Shown here: positions 54,093 through 64,000 of the stretch, piece after piece | Position numbering within the stretch: the first letter of the stretch is position 1 | Layout of the letters: each line of letters opens with the position of its first letter | Assembly (NCBI GenBank): GCA_037178975.1 | Contig: JASJZH010000006.1 | Coordinates: forward strand, 4,092,001-4,156,000 | Source of the DNA: Oscheius tipulae | Lineage: Eukaryota > Nematoda > Chromadorea > Rhabditida > Rhabditidae | Length of the DNA stretch: 64,000 bases | Direction of reading: 5' to 3' | The notes under the pieces: generated by a model | Database searches by the model: none | What the model saw: the letters and a program-made list of their open reading frames with translations, nothing else | Told to the model about the DNA's origin: nothing | Translations under genes and position numbers: made by a program

Positions 54093-55418
54093 ATGAGCTT
54101 TGATCCAGATAGACCGAGATTTGATCAATCTACATTCTATGGGCGATTACGGCACTTTGCCGGCATTACAGATCCGTTGATTGCCTTCACACCAACTTCA
54201 CAACTCCTTACTGCCAAAGATCTGATGATAAGATGCAGGTGAGAGGTTTTCACAATAAAAATAGATTGCTTTGTCATTACTGGCGGTGAATATATACCTT
54301 CAGAAATGGTGAAAATGCTCCAGCAACACTTGAAGAACTTCACCGTGCACAACGACTTTTTCAGTCAGCGTTCCATCCAGACACTGGAGACCTACAAAAC
54401 TTTGCTGGTCGAATGTGTTTCAACGTCTGGGGAGGAACAGCTCTTTGTGGAGCCATGATGATCTGGTACCGGTGTATGTTTCATTACTTTTCGTTATCTC
54501 CAGGTACAAATCGACTCCTGCCGTGCTATTCTGGCAATGGGCCAATCAGTCTTTCAACGCTTTGGTCAACTATACAAATCGTAACGCGAAAAGTACATTG
54601 TCAACATCGGTAGAAAGCATTTATCCACATAGTTTTGCTCTGCTTCAGGATTTGGTAACAGCCTACGCGGGCGCCGTGACTGGGGCTCTCGGGCTTGCTA
54701 CAGGTCTCAAAGCTTACTTTTCCCGAAAACAAGTGAGTAGTCTTGCGCAGAAGATGGTCCCACTTGGAGCTGTGGCGGTTGCAAACGCTATCAACATACC
54801 TATGATGAGGCAAAAGTAGGGTAACAACGAGGATCAAGAACTACGAGAAACTTTAAGCGAACTCAAAGAGGGCATGGCCGTCACTGACAAGGATGGAAAC
54901 ATAGTTGGAACCAGTAGGTTGGCGGCTACGAAAGCCATATCTCTAGTGGTTCTTTCAAGGAATATTATTGTAGCTCCGTGTATGAGTAAGTGAGTTCTCT
55001 CGCCAAAAAGAAAGGCCTTCCCAGTACTGACCCCGATATTTATGGAAGGGTTGAACAAGCTCAAGTGGTTCCAGAAGAATATCAAAGTGTTGAACATCCC
55101 GACGCAGCTAGTCCTAACTTTCGTCATGTAAGTTCTTCTATTTGCAACAGTTACGTTCTGGTTCCAGTTACGGAACAATGATTCCCATCGGCTGCGCTCT
55201 ATTTCCTCAACAAAAGTGAGTTTCATTTTCACAAAATCTTTTTACGTCATTGCGACAAGTCTCAAGTTGCAGTCATGTGTCTGCAAACGCGTCCCTCTCA
55301 CCCATTAGAACTTTTCAGTTCCATTAGTCTTGCCACTCTGAAGAAGTACGAGCCAGCAGCATATGAGAAGCTAAAAGATCTCAAGATGGAGAAAGTCTAC
55401 TTCAACAAAGGACTATAG
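54093..55418 (+). CDS. Sideroflexin, mitochondrial serine transporter family
   Basis: Inner-mitochondrial-membrane protein; SFXN1-type members import serine for one-carbon metabolism. The ATG at 54093 directly follows TGTTTCAG. Landmarks: FDQSTFYGRLRHFAGITDPL, LEELHRAQRLFQSAFHPDTG, FNVWGGTALCGAMMIWYR, PAVLFWQWANQSFNALVNYT, NAINIPMMRQ joined across a 42-base intron (54816-54857) to NELKEGMAVTDKDGN, AATKAISLVVLSRNIIVAPC, ILTPIFMEGLNKLKW, IPIGCALFPQQ and the C-terminal EKVYFNKGL. The HPDTG, N(I/V)PxMRQ-N-E-L and terminal YFNKGL motifs are diagnostic. About eight exons. Substrate inferred from the family only. Confidence 0.94.
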
Positions 55419-55759
55419 AGTAGTAAGAAGCATAATAGTTCACAATAAAGTTTTATCACGAGGCAGGTATTCACAGTAATATTGACAAGAAAGAGGACAA
55501 CTTTCTACATTATGATATCCAGTGACTATGTACAAAAAAAGTGAGATAGGCCCCATTATTTACAAAAAAAATCTTGGGAAGATCACTAATACTTGTTGGA
55601 ATTCATATGATGGCAAATAACCCCCAAGGCCTGCACGGGTTCGATGTAAATACGAAAAGAAAGGAAAAATTTGTACAAAGGTCAACAAAGTTGATACAAT
55701 ACAGTTGACTGGCTGACTTTAATACAAAGCCTTTGGTCGGGAAGACACGTTGCAGATGA
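55419..55759. other. Convergent 3' regions, sideroflexin and DCT-1
   Basis: 341 bases between the sideroflexin stop (+) and the DCT-1 stop (-), containing the sideroflexin poly(A) signal. It has two A-rich runs near 55535 and 55562 and no gene. Confidence 0.5.
55444..55449 (+). terminator. Poly(A) signal of sideroflexin
   Basis: AATAAA 26 bases after the stop codon, followed by a T-rich stretch. This implies a very short 3' UTR. Confidence 0.6.
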
Positions 55760-56538
55760 CTAGTAGAACTCGCGCTGCTGCTTGATCACGAAGCGCTTAC
55801 ACACCACAAACCTTAAAGTTTCGATTGCTCTGGCCCCACAGCTTTTCTTACCCGATAGCTGCTCCGATGACAAAGGTTACGATGTTGGACACAATAAAAC
55901 CGACAACCCAACGAACATTAAACCGTGATTTCTTATCATCGCCATCATTGCTGTAAGAGAAAGCATGTAGAGCCTCTGGTTCTGGAGAGTTGGGAGGCGT
56001 CGTCAAATTGGAACCATAATGACGCATGCGAACACATCTACAATTAAATGTGATGAAAATTGAATACGCTTGAATACTTGGGTGGGATAGCTTCTGGACG
56101 GCTGCTCCAATCCCAGATCCAATCAGTTCCCTTTCCAGGTGGCAGCATCTCCCTAACCAGTTTGTACTTGACCTGCTCCAAATTATCGAATTCGACGTGG
56201 GGAGATTGCATGGACACCGGGCTGAAACTATGAGTATAAAAAGTAAGCTGCTGAGCAAACCTGAGACGCGAGTCCTTCTCCTTTCCGTTTTCGTCATAGA
56301 GAATCATGCTGGCGTCGACCGAAGAACAGAGGCTGGTTCGGCTTGGAGCCAATTCGACCCATGATTCCGCTGAAGATCCTGAGATTTTGGATAAAAAAGG
56401 TTATTGCGTGTTTGCAGGACAAGTTAGTGTGAAAGTTAATGTACCTGGCATATTATCTGAAGTCTCGGCATTTTCCGCTACTGCTATGCGCTTTCGTATA
56501 TCAAACATCTTTGGACGTGAGAAGTCGAAAAAAGACAT
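55760..56538 (-). CDS. dct-1: DCT-1/BNIP3 mitophagy receptor
   Basis: An outer-mitochondrial-membrane receptor that recruits LC3/LGG-1 to damaged mitochondria. The ATG at 56538-56536 reads [20 protein letters not shown], 10 bases after ACTTTCAG. The LC3-interacting motif is intact at about residues 38-41 ([21 protein letters not shown]). The BNIP3 core follows: [20 protein letters not shown] and [17 protein letters not shown]. Next come [16 protein letters not shown] and a single transmembrane helix near the C-terminus ([17 protein letters not shown], with the G-x-x-x-G-type face used for dimerisation), then a short basic tail [13 protein letters not shown]. Five exons and about 200 residues. 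Motif order and spacing match the worm protein throughout. Confidence 0.95.
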
Positions 56539-59250
56539 AGGATTCGACCCTGAAAGTTATAAGTTTGAGATGAGTATAAGGATCATTCAAGACGGAAGGT
56601 TAGAAAGAATGGTCGAGGGGAGGCTACCTCAAAATATTTGCTCGTTTGCTTTGTGTCAGGCCGCTTCACTTTTGAATTACAAGAAAAAATAGGATGTGGC
56701 AAAAATAATTGTGGCGAAATAATGGCAATCGCGAGGGTGTCTTTGTCTTCACATGACCTGTGATTTAAGATGCAATGTTGTGACGAAATCATTCTACCAA
56801 CACAACAATGAAATAAAAATAAAAGTGCAGAATGGTGCTCCAAACAGACACGTTGCAAAGACTTTTTCGAGCTAGTAAGAGTAGCGACAACGATTTTCTT
56901 GGTCATGAGACGACGAAGAACACGTGACTTTTGTCTAGCTAAATTTCCCCCTCGCCGAGATACACAGGTGGCGATAGAAAATAAAACCAGAATGACTTGG
57001 CCTATTAGCAAAAAAAAATAGAAATAGGACATGCTAAGTGAGCACAAACGTAAAACAATTATCAACGAGGAATACACTGCCGAAGCGAATCAGCTGTTTT
57101 TAAGAGGGAGCATAACGACTCTTATTAGCATATCCAGTGCTTTTGTGGAGAATATGAGAGCTACTACTTAATTGAGCTGTGGCAGTTGGTCAGCCATGCA
57201 ATGAAAACTGGACAGCCATCGATCGCGGGGAAATCATGTGAGCCAAGAGATCGTGAGAAGACAGAGACGCAGAGCGGTACCTCGGAACGCTAGCGTGTCC
57301 TTTGCGAGCATGGAACAACACTATCATATGATCGCACACGACTCTGCGGCTGGAATGAAAAGCCCTAGAGAACCATTATGGGAGTCGATGGCACGAGTTG
57401 TCAGCCGTCCACATGAACGCGCGCGCAAGTAGAACTTGCCGAGCATGTGATGAAGTCAGGAGGCTCAAGAAGCTAACACTTTTGATATTGTTAACTGGAA
57501 ACTTAGTTTTTGTAATGTAGAAGTATCAACGTCATAAAATTAATCATATCTAGGAACGTACGTAGTTTTCGACATGGCGAGGAAACCGAATACAGTTTTT
57601 TTTTCAAGAGAAAGCCTTGATTACACAATTGACCCTATCCAAGTTTTCGTTGATTATTCGGCCAAAAGTCGGAAAACCAACAAGACAAATCTTTTTTGCC
57701 ACAAATTTACAACGAACTTTGTAAGCATATGTGTAGAAAAAGCAGTCAACAACCTACTAATATTGTCGCCTCCGTGGAGCCGTATTCTAAAGAGTACCAG
57801 TTTACTTTAACTTCAGCAGGCCTCCTTTTTTAATTTATTACATGAGTAAAATTGGTTTTACCTAGGCAGAACTGGTTTTACAAACTATTTGTTCTGCTTA
57901 CTGGCTTTGAAACTCTTGAAGTCTTTCACCTTACTACCGCAAGTTTAGTCTCAACCTTTGATTTAAGAAACTTTACGAGAGGCCCAGTACCACCCGTCGG
58001 CTGACACATCCCTCGCTCGTTTTAAAAAAGGCTCTGGTCAGCAGGGGTCACTCTGTGTCAGGTGTTCCAGTGTAGTCCGACATTAATACACCGACTTTTA
58101 GATGCGCACGGCTATCAACAATTGTAAATAGTTGCTGGAGACATTTCGAAAACGATGGTACAATGCAGTAATATACTTTGTGGAATGGAATGCAATCTAC
58201 AAGACGCAACGAATGGAAGTTGGAGTGGATGGACAATGTTGAACTCTAACGAAGGAAACGTCGACCGCGTGCATGCTCAGTTTCATTGTTTGTGTGTTTG
58301 CAGAAAAACATGAAATGTCGTCTGGAACGTGTGTTGTCGGTTTTGTACACTGATCGTCGGTGTTATGTCGAGTGGTAATAACGAAAGTCTTTCGGAGTCA
58401 AACATTCAGAGTAAGCCGAAAATGCTCGAGTTAGCAAACAGTGCGATTCTCGAAAGCCGGCAGCCCTTAGCGCTCTGCTCTCCTCGGATGCTGTCCTCGG
58501 AGTTTTTACATGTTTGTAGTTGCCTTATAGAAAACGGTTCATCGTTTGCAGTTTCTTCGACTTGTATACAGTTTTCAGAGAAGAGATTTTATGCACCGAA
58601 CTCCGTCCAATGATAAATTTAGTGCAATGGTCAGTCCGCTCGAAAAAATGCTTTTACACTCCCGCAAGCGTTGTTCGAGACATTTGGCTACCACGGATTT
58701 AGTTTCAAAAGTTCGTTTCACTTCCTTCAGTAGTGTGCAGCAAACGGACTCTCCCGTTTTCAAAGACTTAAGCAATGTTGCGCTACTGTTTGTCATTACC
58801 AGGACTCATAGGGGCTGTAGTGTAATTCGGTACAACCTCCGGTAGCCAGTAAGATTTAATATCGGCCTATTGCCTTTAGTTTTAGTTTTCTCCCCGCTTG
58901 CTTGTCATTACAGTTTTGCGTCCATTTCGCTGCTAAAATTTCTGTTTAACGTTTATGTGCTGTTCAGAAATCTAGCCTTAAAAATGTTTGGCCATGTCAA
59001 TGACAATGATTTTCAATGCATCATTTAAACGTGCTTGTAGTTTCAAAAAAATGTTTGCAGCACCTTGTGTTTTCACCTTAATGACAGTTTGTTATAGCAG
59101 ATAGCCAACTGACTCAGCTCGTCCAGCTGTCTGCTGTTTTTATCGAACTCCTCCGGATGTCGGTTATGTCCACCATTATCACCGTTTCTTCTCTTTCCAT
59201 TACCTATTGTTCTTTTTGCACTCTATGCACAATTATCTTTGCTGCTCTTT

Positions 59251-59268
59251 GATGGGTGTAAACCCATC
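59251..59268. repeat. Short perfect hairpin
   Basis: GATGGGT and ACCCATC form a 7-base-pair stem with a GTAA loop, 11 bases before the left arm of a larger inverted repeat. Confidence 0.6.
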
Positions 59269-59278
59269 TGAGGTGCGC

Positions 59279-59555
59279 GGCAAGGCAGGTTCCGCTGTAA
59301 ATTCCACCCACCCATCCCGTCTGAGACTCGATCGCGCAGAGCTCGGTTGATTGCCCCCGATCCAGGTAAACAGCTCTTGTGATATCAAGATCTCCCCAGC
59401 CCATTCAGAAAATCCACCTTGAGCCGTCAGCTCGGCTTCATTTTGACTTTTTGCCACACAACTCTTTCCGTTCAAAAATTGAAATTTTCCCATTTTTCTT
59501 TGGGTTTTGGCATTCATACCAAAACTCACACACATTACAGCGAACCTGCCTTGCC
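59279..59555. repeat. Inverted repeat pair upstream of troponin T
   Basis: The left arm (59279-59297) and right arm (59538-59555) are reverse complements over 18 bases with a single-base insertion (GGCAAGGCAGGTT-C-CGCTG against GGCAAGGCAGGTTCGCTG). The arms bracket about 240 bases. I see no target-site duplication or transposase. Confidence 0.6.
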
Positions 59556-59718
59556 GTGGAACCTCATAGCACAAAACAGCTTTCTAATTTTGATACTTTC
59601 AGCTCTGGCTGGCGCTGTGAGGGTTCTCGGTAGTGGTATGAGTAAGATCCCGTCCCCCATCAATCTCATCCTTGTCTAATTGTAACTGTATGAGCCTTTT
59701 CAGCTTCCATCACCTGAC

Positions 59719-62700
59719 ATGTCCGACGAGGAGCTATAGTAAGTGTAATGTGGAATAACTTTTCCCCGTATACGAGCGTAAGTAGTCCCGGTCCATCACG
59801 CAGTACCGGTTTTTTCAACAGGTCTGACAGCACTTCTTCTTATCTTAGAGATTCCCCACCTCGTAGTTCGCTCAGAGATTCGTCCTCCTTCAGTAGAAGT
59901 AACTCTATCCGTGATTCTTCGCTAGCCTCATCCCAATTTCAACGTAGGTCAGACACACGTCGATCAGATACTGGCCCCACTAGAGTAAGCAGAGATAGTG
60001 AGACTACGGGACTTCTTGAGAGGTATGGAGTTAGACGGGGATCTGCTACTGAGTCCCCTGTACAAGCCCTCCTTAAGCAGCGCAAGCAGTCGGAGCCAGA
60101 CGGTGGGTTGTTCACGCGAGGCACAGTACGCGATGCGGCACCAACTTACGCATTGGGTCCGTCAACATCCAGCCGAGGGCACGGCGCGGAGGCAAATGGA
60201 TCCGCTTGGACACAGTCAACTGCGGCTGGACAAATGCAAAATCTCTCACAACAAGACTACATGAATCGTCTTATGGCTGCTCACAGTCGTGTCGATGAGC
60301 TTCTTCGTTCCCGCGGACTGAACTCGGATGACGAGAACAAGTACCTACGTGCTTGGGAACAGATACCAGTCATTCGCGAGGAGCGTTTTCGGCGACTCCG
60401 CTCTCCCAGTAACTCGAGTGACTCTGGCTTGTCAACTGACAACGACAGCGATCGCAGTAATGCGGAATCAGCTGTTCCAGAAGAGAATGTGGAACTAAAG
60501 GAAAAATTTGAATTGGTTGAAGACGATGTTTGCACTTTTGATGTTTTCCATCTAAAATCAAGTATCAATGAAGCCGTCTCCTTCTCAATCAAAGCACCGG
60601 AGCAGCCGATAGTATCTAGATCAGTTGCAGTTCAGTTGAAACAGAAGGGACAACAGGAAACAACCGTTGTTATCTCGCCTCTGGTCAACTCTACCTCAAG
60701 TGAGGCACAGTTCAAAGAAGTCAAGCAGCCGTCTACCAGATGGTCTCCTCCTCTTGAAGCAAACATTTCAAGAAATCTATCATTCGTCAAAAAGTCTTGC
60801 CAACACGCCTGTGACAAGATTTGGAAGACTGCGAGGAAACAGAAGATTGCTGAAACTTTGGCGGTTCCACTTTCAAACGAGATCGAGAAAAGCTTCAACT
60901 TCCGCCGAAGACAGATAGTTGATCCTGGTACTACTGAGCAGAGACGACAAGTTCTATCCAGCATCAAACGAAAAAGTGCTCCGCCAATCCCAAGTACAGC
61001 CGAGATCTCTATCCAGCACTGCAGCTTCTATCAGATAAAGCAGAATGCTGTAGCAGCACTACCAGAGAAGAACGTCCGTATCAATCTGCGTCTGACTGAA
61101 CGAGCGCCGAAGAACTGTGCGGCATCCATTGTACTACCAGCTCCTCCCAGAGTTGCCTATGTTCGGCTGGACATCCCAGCTGAGTTACCACGGATGCGCA
61201 GAACAATGTCAACACAGCTCGTCCCGCAGCAAAAACATAGAATGGTCGGAAAACTCGATCGCGGCTTCACTGTCGATTTGGCAGAGGTGCCCAGAGAGCC
61301 GAGAAAGGTCAACAGGCTGAGGATCCCCGAGTACTTTTTGCAACAGTCTGCTGAAGCTCAGGAAGATGTTAATGGAGTGCGAAACAATTTGAAAAAGGTG
61401 TCTCCAGCTGCTATCATTGGTGGATTTGTCTACGAGTTGAAACCGCAGCCACAGTCTGGTCTACGTCGGGCAGGTGCAATCAGGAGAAGAGCGCCACCAA
61501 TGAAGTCAACACTAACAAAAATACCAGGAGCGGAACCGTTTGCAGACTTCCTACCAACAGAGCCGCCTGATCCACCCTATCCGCCTTCAGAAAAATTATG
61601 TCATCTCCAAGAGACCGGTCATTTAAACTTGCCCGGCTCCCTAGATCGCCCCGCGACGTCTAGTGGAGCCTCGACTCTTAAAGAGTCTTCTATCGCGGAG
61701 CTGTCAGAAACAGATCGTCGACTAGTGGAGCAGTTCAGACGATCACTCAACATTCCCCGTCCTCAAACCATCGTGCGTCGTGCCCTCTCTCCATTAACTA
61801 TCAGATGTTTCTACCAGGAAACACCAGAAAAGAAACCACCACACACTACCTGGATCCGTCGTAAAAGCCCAGTACCCAAAGAAACCAGCAAAGTCCGTAG
61901 TCCCTCGCCGCTGTGCCTCAAACGCGTGTTCCGTTCCTCCCATAAAGTCACCAAGTACATCTTTGGTGAATGGACTGTATCACTAAAGCGAGTTGACAAA
62001 TCAGTCCCTCTTCGTTCCAAACCCAAACGCAGACGACTTCCTCGATGGATACCGCGATGGCGCAAAAAGCATCGGTAACTCAACATTACCTTAATTTTTT
62101 ATTTTTGATAGTAACCACGTATTTTTTTAGTTCCGATGAGGAAGTCGAAGAGGTAGAGGAGGAAGAAGTTGTCGAGGAAGAGATCGAGGAAGAAGAGGTA
62201 ACTAAGGCTGCCGTCCCTTCTGAAGAACCTCGCCATGAAAGGTGGGGTCATTTTGAGATGAAAGCTAGGATACCATGACTGTTGGAAACGTTCCCACGCC
62301 CACTCTTTAAATTAGGTGCTTGAGGTTTAGGAACAAACACTTTTGAAGTGACATGATAAACATATCTCTCGCGTGACGAAAAGTAAACTGAACATCCGAC
62401 TAGTGATATCATGCAAACCAACCAAGTTCCACTTTTCAGAGTCATCTCAAAGTCCTACAACGATGATGAGGTCGAAGGTCTCACCGAAGGAGAGAAAGCC
62501 ATGGCCGTCTGTTTAGCACTGTTCTTACAGTATCATTGTCTTTTCAGGCTGCGAAGCGTCGTCATGAGGAGGAACAACAAGCCAAGTTGCTCGACTACGA
62601 GGAGAAGCGTCGTACCGAGCGTGAGAAGGTTATTTTTTTGAGTCATGATTTGATACATCAAGGTCATGCTTTTCTGATGTTAGCCTCGTGCAAAAGTTAT

Positions 62701-64000
62701 GCTTTCCCTCAAAAACAATCTACATATGATTATATGTTGTTGACGAAATCTGTTTGCAGCTAATGGATGACAAGAAGTGCAAGACTGGGTCATGCGACTA
62801 GAAAATATATCTAAAAGAGATTAGAAGCATGTCCAATTGTTCAGAGGCTGTCCTTTAAACGCATAAAAACAGGTTGTAAGCGACTAAACATCTTGACGAC
62901 ACAATACCACAATTCATAGAACAAATAGTTATGCGCTCCATGAGAGAAGTGCATTTGGCCATGATTCATTTTAAATCGTATCATCATTGACCCTTAGAGC
63001 CACACATGCGTATCATTTGACCAAGTGCATTCCTTGTAAATACTTCTTGATCTGCTGGTTGTCGTGATTGCATGACGCGTCTAATTAGAAGACCTTCGTT
63101 AATGTGCATTTCAGGAAGAGGAAGAGCTCCGTCGACTGAAAGAAAAACAAGAGAAGCGTCGTCTTGAGCGTGAGCAAGAAGAGCGTGAAATGCTCGAAAG
63201 ACGTCAACAAGAAGACGAGAGACGTCGACGTGAAGAAGTATAAAGCTCTTTTGACTAGGAACTAGTGTACTGTTCAGGAAGAGCGCAAGCAGCGTGGTGA
63301 GGACGAAAAGCGTAAAAAGGAAGAGTCCAATCGCAAGAAGAACCAAATCAGTGGTGGCGCCTTCACATCGCTAGTCAATACTGCTGGGCCTGGTGGACGG
63401 TAACTGGCTCTTTGACTTTAGATCTTTCAATTCCAGTAACTTCACTATCCCCAAGAAGTCGGAGACCATGGGAGACAAATTCGGAAACATTGTGCAAGCC
63501 AAGCAAGAAATGGGCATGACTAAAGACCAACAGGAACAAGCCAAGAAGGTCTTTCCAGATTTGTTGCAGATAACAACCTATTTTTAGATTTTCCTCGCCC
63601 AAGTGGCTAGGGGTCTGGCTGAAGCTTCAGGGCTCCCTCAAGCTGACCTGAAAAACAAGATCAAAGAGCTACACCAGCGTATTTGTAAGCTCGAAGCTGA
63701 CAAGTACGATCTGGAGAAGAGGCACGAAAGACAAGAGTACGATGTGAGAGAAGTTTCCAAAGAGTTCGTTTCTCATCCGTTTTTTCAGCTGAAAGAGTTG
63801 AACGAGCGTCAACGTCAAGTGGCTCGTAACTCTGCCTTGAAGAAGGGTCTCGACCCTACCGAGGCTGGAAGCTCGAGATACCCGGTATACCTTTTTTGCT
63901 TTCTTTTCAGACAGTCACATCATTTTATAGCCAAGAGTTCGCGTCGTCTCCAAGTACGAAACCAATTCTGAGGCTCTGTCTTTCCATGACAAACGCAGCG
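59719..64000 (+). CDS. Troponin T (C-terminal end outside window)
   Basis: The tropomyosin-binding subunit of the muscle troponin complex. A probable non-coding leader exon (59603-59641) precedes exon 59702-59738, which reads MSDEEL and splits a codon. The canonical next exon (from 62131) reads [20 protein letters not shown]. Later exons give [91 protein letters not shown], the tropomyosin/TnI-TnC-binding helix [20 protein letters not shown] and [28 protein letters not shown], then VRVVSKYE at the window edge. All match invertebrate troponin T in order. The 2.4-kb interval between the first two coding exons contains a huge in-phase alternative exon, and the gene also has an optional stop-containing exon at 62760-62801; both are listed separately. 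Confidence 0.95.
59748..62074 (+). CDS. Giant alternative 5' coding exon of troponin T (long isoform)
   Basis: An uninterrupted frame of about 775 codons runs from ATG 59748 to a splice donor: the last codon is split as CG|GTAACT at 62074/62075. It is in phase 2, like the short exon (TA|GTAAGT at 59738/59739). Joining to the acceptor at 62130/62131 restores CGT-TCC-GAT-GAG and enters the troponin T acidic region in frame, so the apparent stop (TAA 62076-62078) is just the intron's GTAA. Composition: an N-terminal Ser/Arg-rich part with repeated RDS units, a conserved-looking patch [20 protein letters not shown] then [20 protein letters not shown], a Ser/Asp patch, long basic/proline-rich stretches, and an Arg-rich end. 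No known domain is recognised. The true 5' end is unsure: it could start by an internal promoter, by retention of the 59739 donor, or at the acceptor TTTTTTCAACAG (59821). Confidence 0.75.
62760..62801 (+). other. Optional stop-containing exon of troponin T
   Basis: After the exon ending in the frame-0 codons CGTACCGAGCGTGAGAAG, an acceptor (TGTTTGCAG) opens a 14-codon exon reading [13 protein letters not shown] then TAG (62799-62801). The frame from the upstream exon is phase 0, so it would be translated as a truncated troponin T without the tropomyosin-binding helix. The main isoform skips to the exon beginning at about 63114 ([12 protein letters not shown]). It could be a short isoform or a poison exon for decay. 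Confidence 0.5.

Larger units (their letters stand above)
56539..59602. other. 3.1-kb divergent region between DCT-1 and troponin T
   Basis: No supported gene. Frames such as 57238-57432 (Arg-rich) lack an ATG or convincing splice context. Near troponin T there are a hairpin (59251-59268) and an inverted repeat (59279-59297 with 59538-59555). Muscle control elements for troponin T are expected here but cannot be assigned from sequence alone. Confidence 0.45.

Noticed and set aside
54814-54818. Apparent in-frame TAG in sideroflexin (possible pseudogene or readthrough)
   Set aside because: A 42-base GT..AG intron (54816-54857) removes it and joins MRQ to NELKEGMAVTDKDG, which matches the family exactly.
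56306-56692. 128-codon plus-strand frame opposite dct-1
   Set aside because: It is antisense to the first two exons of the secure DCT-1 model and has no splice or family support.
57238-57432. Arg-rich 64-codon frame between dct-1 and troponin T
   Set aside because: Begins at GTG rather than ATG, has no signal peptide and no convincing upstream exon.
62076-62078. TAA taken as the real stop of a separate nested 776-residue gene inside troponin T
   Set aside because: The TAA is part of a GTAACT donor in correct phase to the troponin acceptor, so an alternative exon explains the data better than an independent gene. I keep a nested gene as the fallback if no junction reads exist.

Overview
The window is nuclear DNA from a nematode. 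Genes are dense, introns are mostly about 38-60 bases with GT..AG ends, and many start codons sit a few bases after a lone TTTCAG-type acceptor (for example TOM1, unk, sdpn-1, dct-1, sideroflexin), the usual look of spliced-leader trans-splicing. The gene set (dct-1, sem-5, rhi-1, dgk-2, math-33, sdpn-1, lipocalin-related genes, troponin T) is typically nematode. I cannot name the species from sequence alone.

Layout. 1-2601 (-): GGA clathrin adaptor, C-terminus cut by the window edge. 2927-10985 (-): four tandem secreted lipocalin-like genes. 11536-15990 (-): USP7 ubiquitin protease (math-33). 16.7-17.9 kb (-): exon-like blocks of an unrecognised gene. 18030-20483 (-): TOM1 (VHS-GAT). 21612-23836 (+): protein disulfide isomerase with KDEL. 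24514-28030 (-): phosphofructokinase, with a two-exon secreted-peptide gene nested on the opposite strand in one intron (25776-25999). 29019-29756 (-): RhoGDI. 30983-33067 (+): diacylglycerol kinase epsilon type. 33.1-36.7 kb: unresolved coding-like pieces. 36768-40557 (+): Unkempt CCCH zinc-finger protein. 43812-45710 (+): syndapin. 45813-47019 (-): HAD phosphatase. 48957-49482 (+): histone H3.3. 49883-51338 (-): unrecognised lysine-rich protein. 52488-53432 (+): SEM-5/GRB2. 54093-55418 (+): sideroflexin. 55760-56538 (-): DCT-1/BNIP3. 59719-end (+): troponin T.

Shared themes. Membrane traffic and endocytosis recur (GGA, TOM1, syndapin), as do Ras/Rho/lipid signalling (SEM-5, RhoGDI, DGK) and mitochondria (sideroflexin, DCT-1 mitophagy receptor). 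Apart from the lipocalin array, these are unrelated housekeeping or signalling genes in the mixed order normal for nematode chromosomes.

The most unusual object is in the troponin T gene. A 2.3-kb open exon (59748-62074) lies between the short first coding exon and exon 2, and its reading frame runs up to a splice donor in the same phase as the short exon. This predicts a long troponin T with about 775 extra N-terminal residues. The same gene has an optional stop-containing exon at 62760-62801. All exon models were made by eye from reading frame, splice consensus and family similarity; individual junctions may be off.
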